The notes: generated by a model from the letters alone, not told the origin. A DNA stretch of 64,000 nucleotides from Brevibacillus choshinensis (GCF_001420695.1 NZ_LJJB01000013.1:310065-374064); one strand, 5' to 3'. Positions 13,805 through 23,202 are shown, counted from the stretch's first letter. A program made the numbers and translations.

Positions 13805-15955
13805 ATGAAGCTTACACCCAAGCAGGGTTGGCTGGCCGCAGCAATATTGGTCACCTCTCTGTGGAGCGGGACACCGGCATTTGCCAAAGGCATTGGCGAC
13901 GAAATCAAACTTGATGTGAGCCAACCTGAGATTGCCAAAACCGGTTTCGACATTTCTGCGGACTATGCCGTGTGGATGGTAGAGGGAGACAAAACCATCA
14001 CTCTTTACGACCTGGATAACAATTCGGAAGTGAAGATCGGGAGCAAAAGTTCCACAAAGACAAGCCCTCGCGTAGACGGTGATTACGTCGTGTGGATGGA
14101 TTCACGTGACGGCGGATCAGACGTGTACATGTACGATATCTCTAAGAAAAAAGAAACTCTCCTGACAAGTGGTTCTGCGAAAGTGTCCCACTTGGAAATT
14201 GCCGGAAAGAATGTAGTGTGGGACGACAAGAGCCAAGGTGGTTCTGACATCTTCCTGTACAATATTACCTCTGGTGATGTTGAACAAATTAGTTCAAGTG
14301 GCAAGGCAAGCAATCCAACTGCTGGAGATACATACATTGCGTGGCAAGATGAGCGCAGCGGCAATGCAGACATTTACTACTATGACCTAAAAGCAGAAAC
14401 TGAAAAAGCTGCTGTGACTACCCATGGTGATCAAGTAAACCCTTCGATTTACGGTGATCAGATCATTTTTGAAGATCAAAGCGATGAGTATAGCCAAATC
14501 AGCTTGTACACCATCGGCAAATCTAGAGCCGCCAAAAAGCTGACTGACGATTCTAGCGATAAGCAATCTCCACATATTTACAAAAGTACCTATATATTCA
14601 TTGATAACGGCGATCTGTCATATGGTGATGTGAACAAGACAGGGAGCAAAGAAATCAAGAGCTTCGTCTATGATAAGCTGGCTCCTCGTGTATACGGGGA
14701 CTACGTGTTGTATGCAAAAACAGACAGCGACAAGAAGCTGCGTCTGAATCTGTATGATGTAGATGAAAAGGAATCTGTGCCGATCGGATCGATTGCAGGT
14801 GAGCCAAGCCAGCCAGCTGCTAGTGACCGTTATATTGTCTATATTTCAGAAGGTAACAAGAGCGATTCCGTGATCTTGTACGATATTGAAAATGGCACGA
14901 ATAAGGCCATTACTAAGACGGACGCGGATCCGTCTCGTCCACTGGTCAGCAATCGTTACGTCGTCTGGTATGATCTCTCGAAAGATGCACTCTTCTCCTA
15001 CGACATCAAAAAAGGTGTTACGAAGCAAGTGACAGATGAAGACGATGACCAAGCGCCGGCTGAAAAGCTGTATGAATTAGATGGGGACAATTTGCTGTGG
15101 GTGAATGTAGATAGAAAGTCGGAACTGGTCGTCACCGATCTGTCGACTAACAAATCTACAGATATTGCTTCCTTGAAGAAAGACCCACTCAGCATCGATA
15201 TTTATGAGAATTACGTTTCTTGGGTCCTTGAGCAAAGCTCAAACAAAGCGAGTGTTTTCCTGTATGATATGGATGAAGAGGACGAAACAGAAATCCGTAA
15301 AAATGTTCAAGTAAAACAAGCAAAGCTCGGAGAAAATTTTGTGGTGTGGAGTGAATATACAGATTCAACTAAACCGAGCTGGGATTTGTATTCTTACGAC
15401 ATCAAACGAGGTAAGGCTAGTTCTTTACTGCGCTATAGTGATCGTGATCAGATCAATCCACAAACATCCCGTGAGATGGTGTTCTTCGAAGATAATCGTC
15501 TCTCCCCAAACAAGAAGGATTTCTACTTCGAGTTGTATGATGTCGAGGATGGCACCTACAGCGATTACGCTTGGGATGATGACGCAGATGTAGAAGAGGC
15601 AACGATTGGTGGCAATCGCCTTGTTTGGATTGACAATCGAGAAGATACTCCATACGTGTATACGCTCGCATTTGCTCAACCCAAAGATGATGATGACGAC
15701 AATGAGCCTAATCCGGATCCAGACCCAGAGCCAGGCGATTATAAGGAATACAATTTTATGGAATTGGTAATGGACAAGAGCTTATCAAAAGTAATGTTAG
15801 ATGCGGGCTTTGAAAATTTTTACTATGTATTTTTTGTTAATACTGATAAAGAAGTTAAAATATCAATTAGCGATGTGCTGGAGGATTCTAGCCAACTGAT
15901 TAAATACTTTAATCAAGTTATGTTAGAAGACGTGGTTGTTCGCGTTTATAAGTAA
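13805..15955 (+). CDS. Secreted multi-blade beta-propeller protein (716 aa)
   Basis: ATG 13805 after GAGGAATTG; signal peptide MKLTPKQGWLAAAILVTSL ending at AFAKG. Residues about 40-620 are a tandem array of roughly 44-residue units with the pattern Y-V-V-W-x-D-x-R-x-G-x-x-D-x-Y-L-Y-D-(7)-T-x-x-x-x-x-x-x-P-x-I-x-G-D, a TolB/WD40-like beta propeller repeated a dozen or more times. An acidic linker (DDDDDNEPNPDPDPEPGD, about 627-645) leads to a 70-residue C-terminal domain whose DNA is clearly AT-richer than the rest. Probably a cell-surface binding protein; ligand unknown. Single gene. Confidence 0.82.
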   Translation: MKLTPKQGWLAAAILVTSLWSGTPAFAKGIGDEIKLDVSQPEIAKTGFDISADYAVWMVEGDKTITLYDLDNNSEVKIGSKSSTKTSPRVDGDYVVWMDSRDGGSDVYMYDISKKKETLLTSGSAKVSHLEIAGKNVVWDDKSQGGSDIFLYNITSGDVEQISSSGKASNPTAGDTYIAWQDERSGNADIYYYDLKAETEKAAVTTHGDQVNPSIYGDQIIFEDQSDEYSQISLYTIGKSRAAKKLTDDSSDKQSPHIYKSTYIFIDNGDLSYGDVNKTGSKEIKSFVYDKLAPRVYGDYVLYAKTDSDKKLRLNLYDVDEKESVPIGSIAGEPSQPAASDRYIVYISEGNKSDSVILYDIENGTNKAITKTDADPSRPLVSNRYVVWYDLSKDALFSYDIKKGVTKQVTDEDDDQAPAEKLYELDGDNLLWVNVDRKSELVVTDLSTNKSTDIASLKKDPLSIDIYENYVSWVLEQSSNKASVFLYDMDEEDETEIRKNVQVKQAKLGENFVVWSEYTDSTKPSWDLYSYDIKRGKASSLLRYSDRDQINPQTSREMVFFEDNRLSPNKKDFYFELYDVEDGTYSDYAWDDDADVEEATIGGNRLVWIDNREDTPYVYTLAFAQPKDDDDDNEPNPDPDPEPGDYKEYNFMELVMDKSLSKVMLDAGFENFYYVFFVNTDKEVKISISDVLEDSSQLIKYFNQVMLEDVVVRVYK

Positions 15956-15963
15956 TTTTGTAT

Positions 15964-16011
15964 GAAGCAGGCAGGTAGTGGGACTTCTCACTTGCTACCT
16001 GCTTCTTTTTT
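15964..16011. terminator. Bidirectional terminator
   Basis: AAGCAGGCAGGTAGTG and CACTTGCTACCTGCTTC arms with a short loop and T6 on the plus strand. It lies between the convergent propeller gene and the PyrD-like fusion gene and can serve both, overlapping the stop codon of the latter. Confidence 0.85.
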
Positions 16012-17971
16012 AATGACGAGCAGTCAAATACGGACGAGACAACACTAGCCCAAGCAGAAAGAGAACAATGGCCACAAATGCAGGCAGTAAATGAATAAAA
16101 TCCACATAGCCGACGGTAAAATGAACACCAATACCAGCTGCGAAGCCAGGAACGCCGGCGAGGAGTAACGTCCACCAGAGCCAGCTTTCTCCTTTTCTGA
16201 ATCCCCATAGACTTAGGAGTAATACAGCAATCCCGTCTGAGACAAGGGCTCCACCGAATCCAGCGCGGTCGTGGGCGATGAGGGGGATTAACCGCTCATT
16301 GTAAGCTTGGAGTACTTCGGGAGCGGCACAGAGAAAAATCAGATCAGACGGAACGAAAACGCCTGTCACGCCGATGAGAGAAATCATGATACCAGCTGCA
16401 GTCAGACCAAAGCCGACGATGACAAACAAGAGCTGTCCCCACAGCGCTTGCCTCCAGTCCCGATCGTTCCGAAGCTGTGCTGGAAGAATGGGAAGATGAA
16501 TATGGCAAGAGGCACGTAGCGCCAGTAAAAAAGTAGGAAGCAAAAGGATAGCCAGAATAGCGTGTAAATAATCAAAATAACCATAGCCTAAAAACAAAAA
16601 GAAACTGGAGAACCCGATTGATCCGGAAATGAGGAGGATCTTCCTAGCAGTGTGTTGTCCGTATCTGAGACCAAATCGAGATAGTTGGTAATAGATGACA
16701 CCGATCGAGATCATCGTCCCTGCTAGGCTGATTCGATCGTGTGACATAAAAGGAAGCAGTCGATCATTGAGTACCATGAGTTCAGTAACACTCATACCGA
16801 GGAACCGCTCGTCGTAAGGGAGCACGACTCTTGTTGCGGCTATGAGCCAAGCTAAGATCCCACCGATCATCATCCCTACACCCAGGATCATTCCCCAAAT
16901 CCACGCAGGGAATAACAGCTTTTTCGGGTGCTCAAGCTCTAGTCCAGGTGAATCTGCATGAGCTTCCGAGGATGATTGCAAGATCGCTTCGTTGATTCGC
17001 TTCGGCAGCCCTGGACCGGAGTAGACAAGGCCGCTATGTAGCTGGACGAGATCAGCACCGGCAGATAGCATGTGCAAAGCGTCTGCAGGTTCGTGTATCC
17101 CTCCAGAGCCGATTATGAACGACGCTGGCCAGTGCTCTCTCAACCATTGGACAAATCGTCTACTCTCTTCGTGGGTAGGTGGTCCCGTGAGCCATGTCCG
17201 TGAAGCATGATTTTGTAGGATTCGATCGTTGCAGATGCCACCAGCCACCAGGACACCTTCGTACCCTTCTTCCCAAGCAGGCTGAAAAAGCTTCATTGCT
17301 TCCGGCTTTCTACAATCCGGAGAAAGAAGAAGGAAGAGGGGACGGTCAGTTGCAGCACGTATCTCCTGTAGGTGCAACCGCCACTCTGTTTCGCTCCATG
17401 ATAGGGAAGAAAACCATCGTGTATCGATCGAAAAAAAGGAACAGGTATCGGTTAGACTGTTCGCGAGGGATAGAATCTCGTCAGTTGCTTCTCTCCAGGT
17501 AACATCAGGTCGACAGGCAAGTCTTGCCCCGATGGGAACAGCGAGTGTGCCCATTGACCGTAATTGTTTCAATAGGCTGTGTATCCCTGGATTTGCCAAT
17601 TCCTCCATTTCTGGATAGACAATGGTTTGGTCCTGTGTATTTCTCGTCAGCTCTTTGCGTGACAGTATGGGATCGATGGTAACGGGGCCAAGTTCGATGA
17701 ACCCTACCCCAAAGCGGGAGAGTGCCTTGATAGCAGTCGCATGTGGATCCAGACCCGCACCTAATCCGACAGAGGTAGGAAAAGTAATGCCGGCCACAGA
17801 ACGGGACAGTTCGTGAGGAGGTTTCATATGGCCCATCAACTCGATGATAAAGGGTCCACCCGGGTATTTTGCAAGCGTACCAATAGCGCTTAATGTTATA
17901 TCCCTGGCTCGTTCAGGAGACAGGAGAAAGAGTAGGGGACGGAATAAGGTTTGATACGACCAATCTGGCAC
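16010..17971 (-). CDS. PyrD-like barrel fused to a duplicated membrane domain (653 aa)
   Basis: I prefer GTG 17971 because AGGGGTGA lies seven bases upstream; ATG 18001 has no ribosome binding site. Residues 1-330 follow class 2 dihydroorotate dehydrogenase: FRPLLFLLSPERARD, VGLGAGLDPHATAIKALSRFGVGFIELGPVT and the phosphate-binding IIGSGGIHEPADALHMLSAGADLVQLHSGLVYSGPGLPKRI. The catalytic N-x-S-x-P-N motif, the lysine of the V-K-I-x-P-D strand and the G-T-N-T-T motif are missing, so it is probably not a true PyrD. Residues about 352-653 hold eight or so membrane helices in two related halves, each with L/Y-N-x-R-L-x-P-x-x-x-H-D-R (about 398 and 557). Function unknown; flavin-dependent membrane redox role is a guess. 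Confidence 0.75.
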   Translation of the reverse strand: MPDWSYQTLFRPLLFLLSPERARDITLSAIGTLAKYPGGPFIIELMGHMKPPHELSRSVAGITFPTSVGLGAGLDPHATAIKALSRFGVGFIELGPVTIDPILSRKELTRNTQDQTIVYPEMEELANPGIHSLLKQLRSMGTLAVPIGARLACRPDVTWREATDEILSLANSLTDTCSFFSIDTRWFSSLSWSETEWRLHLQEIRAATDRPLFLLLSPDCRKPEAMKLFQPAWEEGYEGVLVAGGICNDRILQNHASRTWLTGPPTHEESRRFVQWLREHWPASFIIGSGGIHEPADALHMLSAGADLVQLHSGLVYSGPGLPKRINEAILQSSSEAHADSPGLELEHPKKLLFPAWIWGMILGVGMMIGGILAWLIAATRVVLPYDERFLGMSVTELMVLNDRLLPFMSHDRISLAGTMISIGVIYYQLSRFGLRYGQHTARKILLISGSIGFSSFFLFLGYGYFDYLHAILAILLLPTFLLALRASCHIHLPILPAQLRNDRDWRQALWGQLLFVIVGFGLTAAGIMISLIGVTGVFVPSDLIFLCAAPEVLQAYNERLIPLIAHDRAGFGGALVSDGIAVLLLSLWGFRKGESWLWWTLLLAGVPGFAAGIGVHFTVGYVDFIHLLPAFVAIVLFLLGLVLSRPYLTARH

Positions 17972-18047
17972 GGAAACTTCACCCCTAACCTTGATTTTCA
18001 TGTCTATTTTATCAAAAAGTTCGGACGTCCTACTACGAAGCTATGAA

Positions 18048-18088
18048 TAAAAAAAGCTGCTGCCTTCAGAGAGGCAACAGCTTTCTTG
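18048..18088 (-). terminator. Terminator of the decarboxylase gene
   Basis: On the minus strand AAAGCTGTTGCCT and AGGCAGCAGCTTT with loop CTCTGA, then T4 and ATT. Twenty-odd bases after the stop at 18110. Confidence 0.9.
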
Positions 18089-18109
18089 CATGTTACATGT
18101 ACTCGATTC

Positions 18110-19582
18110 TTAGCCGGAAATCGCTGTCTGACGCTTCACGACCTTGATAGTTTTGAGCGTCTCATCTTCAGGTCCTTGAACAGGCAGGCCGACGCGAATG
18201 TTTTCTTGGATATAAGCAAGATTTTCTTCCGTAATAACTTCACCTGGCAGGAAGATCGGAATACCTGGTGGATAGACCATGATAAATTCCGTGATAACTC
18301 TTCCTGCAGCTTCGGCGAATGGAATCGTCTCCGTCTCCGCGTAGAACGCATTGCGAGGGGTGGTCGAAAGCATTGGGATGTTCGGCAATGAAATCGTTGG
18401 TTTTTCTTCAGCCTGTACATGAGCAAACTCGACAGACAAGTCGCGCAGAGCGTTCACCAATACTTGAATGGTTTCGTCCGAATCGCCTGCCGTAACAAAG
18501 CAGAGGACGTTGTACAAGTCGCTCATTTCCACTTCGATGTTGTACTTATCACGCAGCCAGTTTTCTACTTCCCAGCCAGTGATTCCTAAGTCACGAACAT
18601 GAATCAGAAGCTTGGTAGGGTCCATGGCAAAGGTAGCAGGTTTTCCGAGAATTTCCCGTCCTACACAGTAAATGCGTGGAATATCATTAATCATGTTTCT
18701 TGCTTTTTCAGCCAGCTTCATGGCTTGCTCGGTCAGCAAATGTCCGTTGAGAGCCAGGTGCTGGCGCGCCATGTCGAGCGAGGCCAAAAAAATGTAGGAA
18801 GTAGAAGTCGTCGTCAGCATACTCATGACGGTTTTCACACGATCTACATCGACAAGACCTTCGCGCACATTTAAAATGGAGGTTTGTGTCAGGGAGCCAC
18901 CCAGCTTGTGGACGCTAGTAGCGGCCATGTCCGCGCCTGCTTGCATCGCGGAAATAGGGAGCTCTTCGTGGAAATGGATATGCACGCCATGCGCTTCGTC
19001 CACTAATACAGGGATTTCATAATTATGCGCTGTCCGCACGATCTCGCGCAAATCACCAGCAATCCCGAAATAAGTTGGATTAATCACGAGCAGGGCAGCT
19101 GCGTCAGGGTGGGCTTCCAGTGCTTTTTGCACGGCTTTCACTGTAATCCCGTGAGATATGCCAAGCCGCTCGTCCATCGACGGATGAATGAAGATCGGGA
19201 CGGCTCCTGCAAAAATAATCGCAGACATGACAGATTTATGCACGTTCCGTGGAACGATAATCTTGTCGCCAGGACTGCAGGTTGCCATGATCATAGCCAT
19301 GATCGCACCGCTCGTCCCTTGCACAGAAAAAAATGTATGGTCAGCGCCGAACGCCTCGGCTGCTAAATCCTGCGCTTCTTTGATCATTGCTTTTGGGTGA
19401 TGCAAGTCATCCAGTGGCGCAATGTTGATGAGGTCTATCGAGAGAGCATTCTCCCCGATGAACTCGCGAAATGCCGGATGCATGCCCATACCCTTTTTAT
19501 GGCCCGGAATGTGAAATTGAATCGGGTTCCGGTTGGCGTGCTCCAACAACCCGCTGAACAAAGGAGTTTTCATTTGTCTCAC
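18110..19582 (-). CDS. speA: Arginine/lysine/ornithine decarboxylase, PLP fold type I
   Basis: GTG 19582 is eight bases after AGTGAGG; the ATG nine bases on would be too far. The 490-residue protein has the group III decarboxylase set: F-H-I-P-G-H-K-K-G-M-G near the N-terminus, D-x-T-F-F-S-V-Q-G-T-S-G, V-D-E-A-H-G-V-H and the PLP lysine K226 in SVHKLGGSLTQTS, with the small C-terminal domain ending in a P-G-I-P-I-F-L-P-G-E segment. Length and layout fit B. subtilis SpeA (biosynthetic arginine decarboxylase, first step to putrescine), which would work with speD encoded here at 24250. Lysine decarboxylase activity cannot be excluded from sequence. Confidence 0.85.
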   Translation of the reverse strand: MRQMKTPLFSGLLEHANRNPIQFHIPGHKKGMGMHPAFREFIGENALSIDLINIAPLDDLHHPKAMIKEAQDLAAEAFGADHTFFSVQGTSGAIMAMIMATCSPGDKIIVPRNVHKSVMSAIIFAGAVPIFIHPSMDERLGISHGITVKAVQKALEAHPDAAALLVINPTYFGIAGDLREIVRTAHNYEIPVLVDEAHGVHIHFHEELPISAMQAGADMAATSVHKLGGSLTQTSILNVREGLVDVDRVKTVMSMLTTTSTSYIFLASLDMARQHLALNGHLLTEQAMKLAEKARNMINDIPRIYCVGREILGKPATFAMDPTKLLIHVRDLGITGWEVENWLRDKYNIEVEMSDLYNVLCFVTAGDSDETIQVLVNALRDLSVEFAHVQAEEKPTISLPNIPMLSTTPRNAFYAETETIPFAEAAGRVITEFIMVYPPGIPIFLPGEVITEENLAYIQENIRVGLPVQGPEDETLKTIKVVKRQTAISG

Positions 19583-19637
19583 TACGATCGCCTCACTTTA
19601 CAGATAAAGAATTAAAGGGGTAAAAACAAACAAATTG

Positions 19638-19665
19638 AGTATAGCAAAATAGGGGGGGAAAGCAA
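19638..19665 (-). promoter_or_regulatory. Probable promoter of the decarboxylase gene
   Basis: On the minus strand TTGCTT, 16 bases, TATACT with an extended TGC in front of it. It is 56 bases ahead of GTG 19582. Confidence 0.5.
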
Positions 19666-19746
19666 GCGAATTTTTATTCATAATCTCAGCGAGCAGCAGG
19701 AGTTTTGGCCATAACCCGAGAAGTTTTTTTAAAATGGGGTGATGAG

Positions 19747-20712
19747 ATGAAAACGAGAGTAACAGAATTACTACAGATCAACTATCCGGTCGTTCAAGGT
19801 GGATTGGCCTATTTAGCATACGCGGATCTGGCTGCATCAGTGTCAAATGCAGGAGGATTGGGTCAAATTACAGCAATGTCGCTACCATCAGCTGAAGCGC
19901 TGCGCGAAGAAATTCGCAAAGTACGTTTGTTAACTGATCGTCCGTTCGGTGTAAACTTTGCGATTGGTCAATACAATCAATCGTACGAACCGTATGTGGA
20001 TATTGCTATTGAAGAAGGCGTCAAAGTCATTTCGGTTACAGGCGGCAATCCTGAACCACTCATTCGCAAGCTGGACGGACATGACATCAAAAAACTGGTG
20101 TTGGTGGCATCCGTGCGACAGGCACAGAAGGCAGAATCCATCGGAGCAGACGCAGTCATGGCGGTTGGTCAAGAGGGCGGCGGACATCTGGGAAGGGACG
20201 ATATCGGCACATTCGTTTTGATTCCTCGAGTCGTGGATTCTGTGAAGATACCTGTCTTGGCCAGCGGTGGTATAGGCGATGGTCGAGGAATCCTCGCAGC
20301 GTTAGCACTTGGAGCAGACGGGGTAGAAATGGGTACACGTTTCATTGCCACCCAAGAATGTGTTCATGCTCATGCCGCTTACAAGGAAGCCCTTCTCAAA
20401 GGAACAGAGCACGATACGGCTGTGATCAAGAGAACTCTGGGGGCACCTGCCCGCGTCGTTCGCACGCCAGGCTCCGATCAGATTTTGGCGATGGAAAAAG
20501 AAGGCGCAGGATACGAACAATTAAAGTCATGGATTAGTGGCCAAAACAACCGCACCTTTATTTATGAGGGAAACGAACAACAAGGTTTTGGTTGGGCAGG
20601 GCAAGTGATTGGCTTGATTCAGGATGTTCCTTTTGTTCAGGAATTGTTTGAACGGATGTTTAAAGATATAGATGCTGCGCTGGAACGCCTTCAAGGCTTC
20701 AAGGGGTCGTAG
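19747..20712 (+). CDS. Nitronate monooxygenase / FabK-like FMN enzyme
   Basis: ATG 19747 follows GGGGTGATG; earlier in-frame starts lack a ribosome binding site. The 321-residue TIM barrel starts with LLQINYPVVQGGLAYLAYADLAASVSNAGGLG, has PFGVNFAIG, the loop VGQEGGGHLGRDD and the FMN phosphate site VLASGGIGDGRGILAALALGADGVEMGTRF. This is the 2-nitropropane dioxygenase/enoyl-ACP reductase II superfamily. The A-G-G-x-G-x-I start and E-G-G-G-H-x-G fit both nitronate monooxygenase and FabK; without fatty-acid genes nearby I favour nitronate detoxification. Single gene. Confidence 0.85.
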   Translation: MKTRVTELLQINYPVVQGGLAYLAYADLAASVSNAGGLGQITAMSLPSAEALREEIRKVRLLTDRPFGVNFAIGQYNQSYEPYVDIAIEEGVKVISVTGGNPEPLIRKLDGHDIKKLVLVASVRQAQKAESIGADAVMAVGQEGGGHLGRDDIGTFVLIPRVVDSVKIPVLASGGIGDGRGILAALALGADGVEMGTRFIATQECVHAHAAYKEALLKGTEHDTAVIKRTLGAPARVVRTPGSDQILAMEKEGAGYEQLKSWISGQNNRTFIYEGNEQQGFGWAGQVIGLIQDVPFVQELFERMFKDIDAALERLQGFKGS

Positions 20713-20750
20713 TTACACTTGTCTATTGTTCCCTTGTCGGTCGTAAAAAA

Positions 20751-20800
20751 CAAAAGAACAGGCATACGCTTTTCGAGAGAAAGCGGACCTGTTCTTTTGC
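20751..20800. terminator. Bidirectional terminator
   Basis: AAAAGAACAGG and CCTGTTCTTTTG are long complementary arms, with a second inner stem CGCTTTTCGAGAGAAAGCG. It serves the nitronate monooxygenase gene and, read the other way, the convergent UPF0637 gene. Confidence 0.85.
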
Positions 20801-20833
20801 ATATATAACTTAACAAACATATCAGGAGGCGGT

Positions 20834-21469
20834 TTATGCACCAGTACGACTGAGATTGTACAGCTTGGTCAATACAGAAAAAGTCTGCTCCAGCCGTGAG
20901 AGCAATGCATCTTTATCAGTAAGTACGGGATCGTGACGATCAATGGTGATCCCGCAGAGTAGTTCCGCTTTTTTGACCCCTCCGAGCCTGTCCACCAGCT
21001 TTTGGACACCCTCTTTTCCAAGTACTTCCTGCGGTGTGCTTTGGGGTTGTGTATGATCGGGAGACCAATGGTATTCATCCGGAACCAACGAAAGAACCTC
21101 ATCCAGATGTTCACCCAATGCATGACTGATTTCGCCTTTTGCCGGGGCTTCGTAAATCACTGCATACCAGACAAAAAGATGAGTACCCCACAGACCGATT
21201 TGAAAGTGCGGGTGTTTTTTGTATCCACGCTTGTCAGCAGCCCATGCTACCCATGTATCAACGGGGGGATTCACCGTTCTTCGAGCGTGCTTTGCCACAT
21301 GAAAAAACATCTCAGATCCAGTAGCGACGGAAAGGGCAGGGGCAAAATGCTGACCGAGCGCCTCTAATTTAGGCCGAATGACACCCTTGATCGCTTCCAT
21401 GCGCTGATCGAGGCCATCAATGTTAAAAACATCAAAATCTTCTTGCTGAAAACCTGTAAACGTCGACAT
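20834..21469 (-). CDS. UPF0637 (DUF1054) family protein, YktB-like
   Basis: ATG 21469 with AGAGGTG upstream. The 211-residue protein has the family pattern F-x-x-x-D-F-x-V-F-x-I-D-G-L-x-x-R-M, FFHVAKHARRTVNPP-x-D-T-W-V-A-W, and K-x-P-H-F-Q-I-G-L-W. B. subtilis YktB has the same length and start. The function is unknown; it is cytoplasmic and monocistronic, convergent with the nitronate monooxygenase gene. Confidence 0.9.
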   Translation of the reverse strand: MSTFTGFQQEDFDVFNIDGLDQRMEAIKGVIRPKLEALGQHFAPALSVATGSEMFFHVAKHARRTVNPPVDTWVAWAADKRGYKKHPHFQIGLWGTHLFVWYAVIYEAPAKGEISHALGEHLDEVLSLVPDEYHWSPDHTQPQSTPQEVLGKEGVQKLVDRLGGVKKAELLCGITIDRHDPVLTDKDALLSRLEQTFSVLTKLYNLSRTGA

Positions 21470-21695
21470 GCAACGAACACCTCTTTATCAAAACATCATC
21501 GCGCGCCACTGTAAGAAAAGGGCGAACGTCCCTGTCAAGGGAGCTTGGAATCCTCCATATGATATCATACCACGTAGGAAAAAAATACATGCCGGGATAT
21601 GAATAGCAAAACCGTCGCCTGAATAATATGATATACCACTCACTCCCTTACAACGCAAATGTTGTCTGAGTATTCTGTTAATGGGAGGGGCCTTG

Positions 21696-22295
21696 ATGAG
21701 TCTCGGCATTGAGTTGGAGTATTTCAATCTGGCTGTCTGGTTTGATCGTAAGACGTTACACGCGATGGTGCAGGCCCTTGTGGAAGAAGGGGTGAGCGTC
21801 ACGTGGAAAGAATCTCCCGAGCAGTTTCACCTCCTCGTGAACACCACAGACGGAAAATCTGACTGGAAAATGCAGCGGTTGAATGGTTCTTACAAGCTGC
21901 AGTTAGCAGGTATTCCCGTTTCAGATTCACGGGTGGCCAATGTTCTATACCACTTTGTGGAGAAAGCAAATGGGCATGCCATCATCAGAATTCAGTTAGA
22001 AGACCGTGTTCTGATGAAACACATCCGGTACGGTGAAGCCGTCAGAATAGTGGAAATAAAAGGAGCTGAGAAAAAAGTGATCTACGAAAAATCTTGCAAT
22101 GTGACGATGGATCAGGTGATTGCCGCACTGAAACGACGTGATTCTGAAGAACGCATTCCTGTACTGCGCCTGGAGCTGGATTATGAGCTTGCCACTTTGT
22201 ACGATGCGTTGAAAGCAGAAGACAAAGGACAGGTGAAACAATCCAAGGAACGCTTGAAACAGCTCCGCCGGGAAATGCTGCTCTTGGAAGCGTAA
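21696..22295 (+). CDS. Conserved hypothetical protein, paralogue of the one at 23409
   Basis: ATG 21696 is close behind GGGAGGGG. The 199-residue protein has no signal peptide or known catalytic motif. Its middle (R-L-N-G-S-Y-K-L, R-V-A-N-V-L-Y, H-A-I-I-R-I-x-L-E-D, V-R-I-V-E-I-K-G-x-E-K-x-V-I-Y-E) follows the same order and spacing as the 198-residue protein at 23409, and both end in an amphipathic C-terminal helix with L-L-E-A or F-E-L-E-V. Such proteins in Paenibacillaceae are often labelled non-ribosomal peptide synthetase module, but nothing here resembles an NRPS domain. Function unknown. Confidence 0.7.
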   Translation: MSLGIELEYFNLAVWFDRKTLHAMVQALVEEGVSVTWKESPEQFHLLVNTTDGKSDWKMQRLNGSYKLQLAGIPVSDSRVANVLYHFVEKANGHAIIRIQLEDRVLMKHIRYGEAVRIVEIKGAEKKVIYEKSCNVTMDQVIAALKRRDSEERIPVLRLELDYELATLYDALKAEDKGQVKQSKERLKQLRREMLLLEA

Positions 22296-22350
22296 GGTAG
22301 ACTGGAGGATAATCAACGGACGATGAGCTCGACACATAGGAATAGGGAAT

Positions 22351-22391
22351 AAAAAAGCGGCATCTCGACAAACGAGGGTGTCGCTTTTTTT
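22351..22391 (+). terminator. Terminator
   Basis: AAAAAAGCG and CGCTTTTTT outer arms, with an inner CTCG/CGAG helix, then T-run. Follows the gene ending at 22295. Confidence 0.85.
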
Positions 22392-22553
22392 GGCTCCATT
22401 TTGTACTCCCTCCGCCTTCCATGGGTCTAGGCAGGGAGAAACGTGTTAGCAATTCGTGAATTTCGGCAGACTATGTTTGAATGACTGGCGATCCGGCGTT
22501 ACAATAGAAAAGGATTTTGGCACCCTATGCACCAGAAAGGAAGAAAACGTTTC

Positions 22554-23060
22554 ATGGAACCATTCCTATCACAAGTCCCAAATGCAGGGATCCTGCTCCT
22601 GGCCGTCATCGCTCTGAATGTCGTGTTGTTGGTTGTATGTATAATGCAATCCGTACGAGTGAGTCGGATGCGTAAATCAATCAACAGGCTCATGACCGGA
22701 GTAGGCGGAGCGAATCTCGAGGAAGGGATGCATCGGCTGCTGGATCATGTAGACGAAGTGAAAAAGATGAACAGTGATCAGCAATTCGTGATCAATCGGC
22801 TGTCACAGAGAATTGCTTCGCAGTGTGGGAACGTGGCTGTCATCCGGTACAATGCTTTTGGAGATGTTGGGAGCGATCTCAGTTTCTCGATCGCGATCCT
22901 CGATGAAGCTCAAAATGGCGTTGTGATTACAAGTATTTTTGGACGTGAAGAATCGCGTGTGTACGCAAAACCATTGGAGGGGGGCAGCTCGTCGTACTCG
23001 TTATCTGACGAAGAACAAGCTGTCATAAAAAAAGCAATGAATCCACCAGTGGGAGCGTAA
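22554..23060 (+). CDS. DUF4446 family membrane-anchored protein
   Basis: ATG 22554 after GAAAGGAAG; the earlier ATG 22527 is less well placed. The 168-residue protein has a single N-terminal membrane helix (AGILLLAVIALNVVLLVVCI, about residues 11-30), a short coiled part, then a globular cytosolic domain with V-A-V-I-R-Y-N-A-F-x-D-V-G-S-D-L-S-F-S-I-A and D-x-x-Q-N-G-V-V-I-T-S-I-x-G-R-E-E-S-R-V-Y-A-K-P, the signature of DUF4446 (B. subtilis YyaB). Function unknown. Confidence 0.88.
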   Translation: MEPFLSQVPNAGILLLAVIALNVVLLVVCIMQSVRVSRMRKSINRLMTGVGGANLEEGMHRLLDHVDEVKKMNSDQQFVINRLSQRIASQCGNVAVIRYNAFGDVGSDLSFSIAILDEAQNGVVITSIFGREESRVYAKPLEGGSSSYSLSDEEQAVIKKAMNPPVGA

Positions 23061-23202
23061 ACCTTTTCGTATTTCTCAGAAATGGTAAGCATATGTATGA
23101 ATCAGAGAGTTCTTTTCGTTTCTCAGCGGCTGAACGCAAATAATCAGCTTTTTTGCGAAAATTCATCACCTTTTTAGTCAAGACTTTTCAAACCGCCTGT
23201 TG

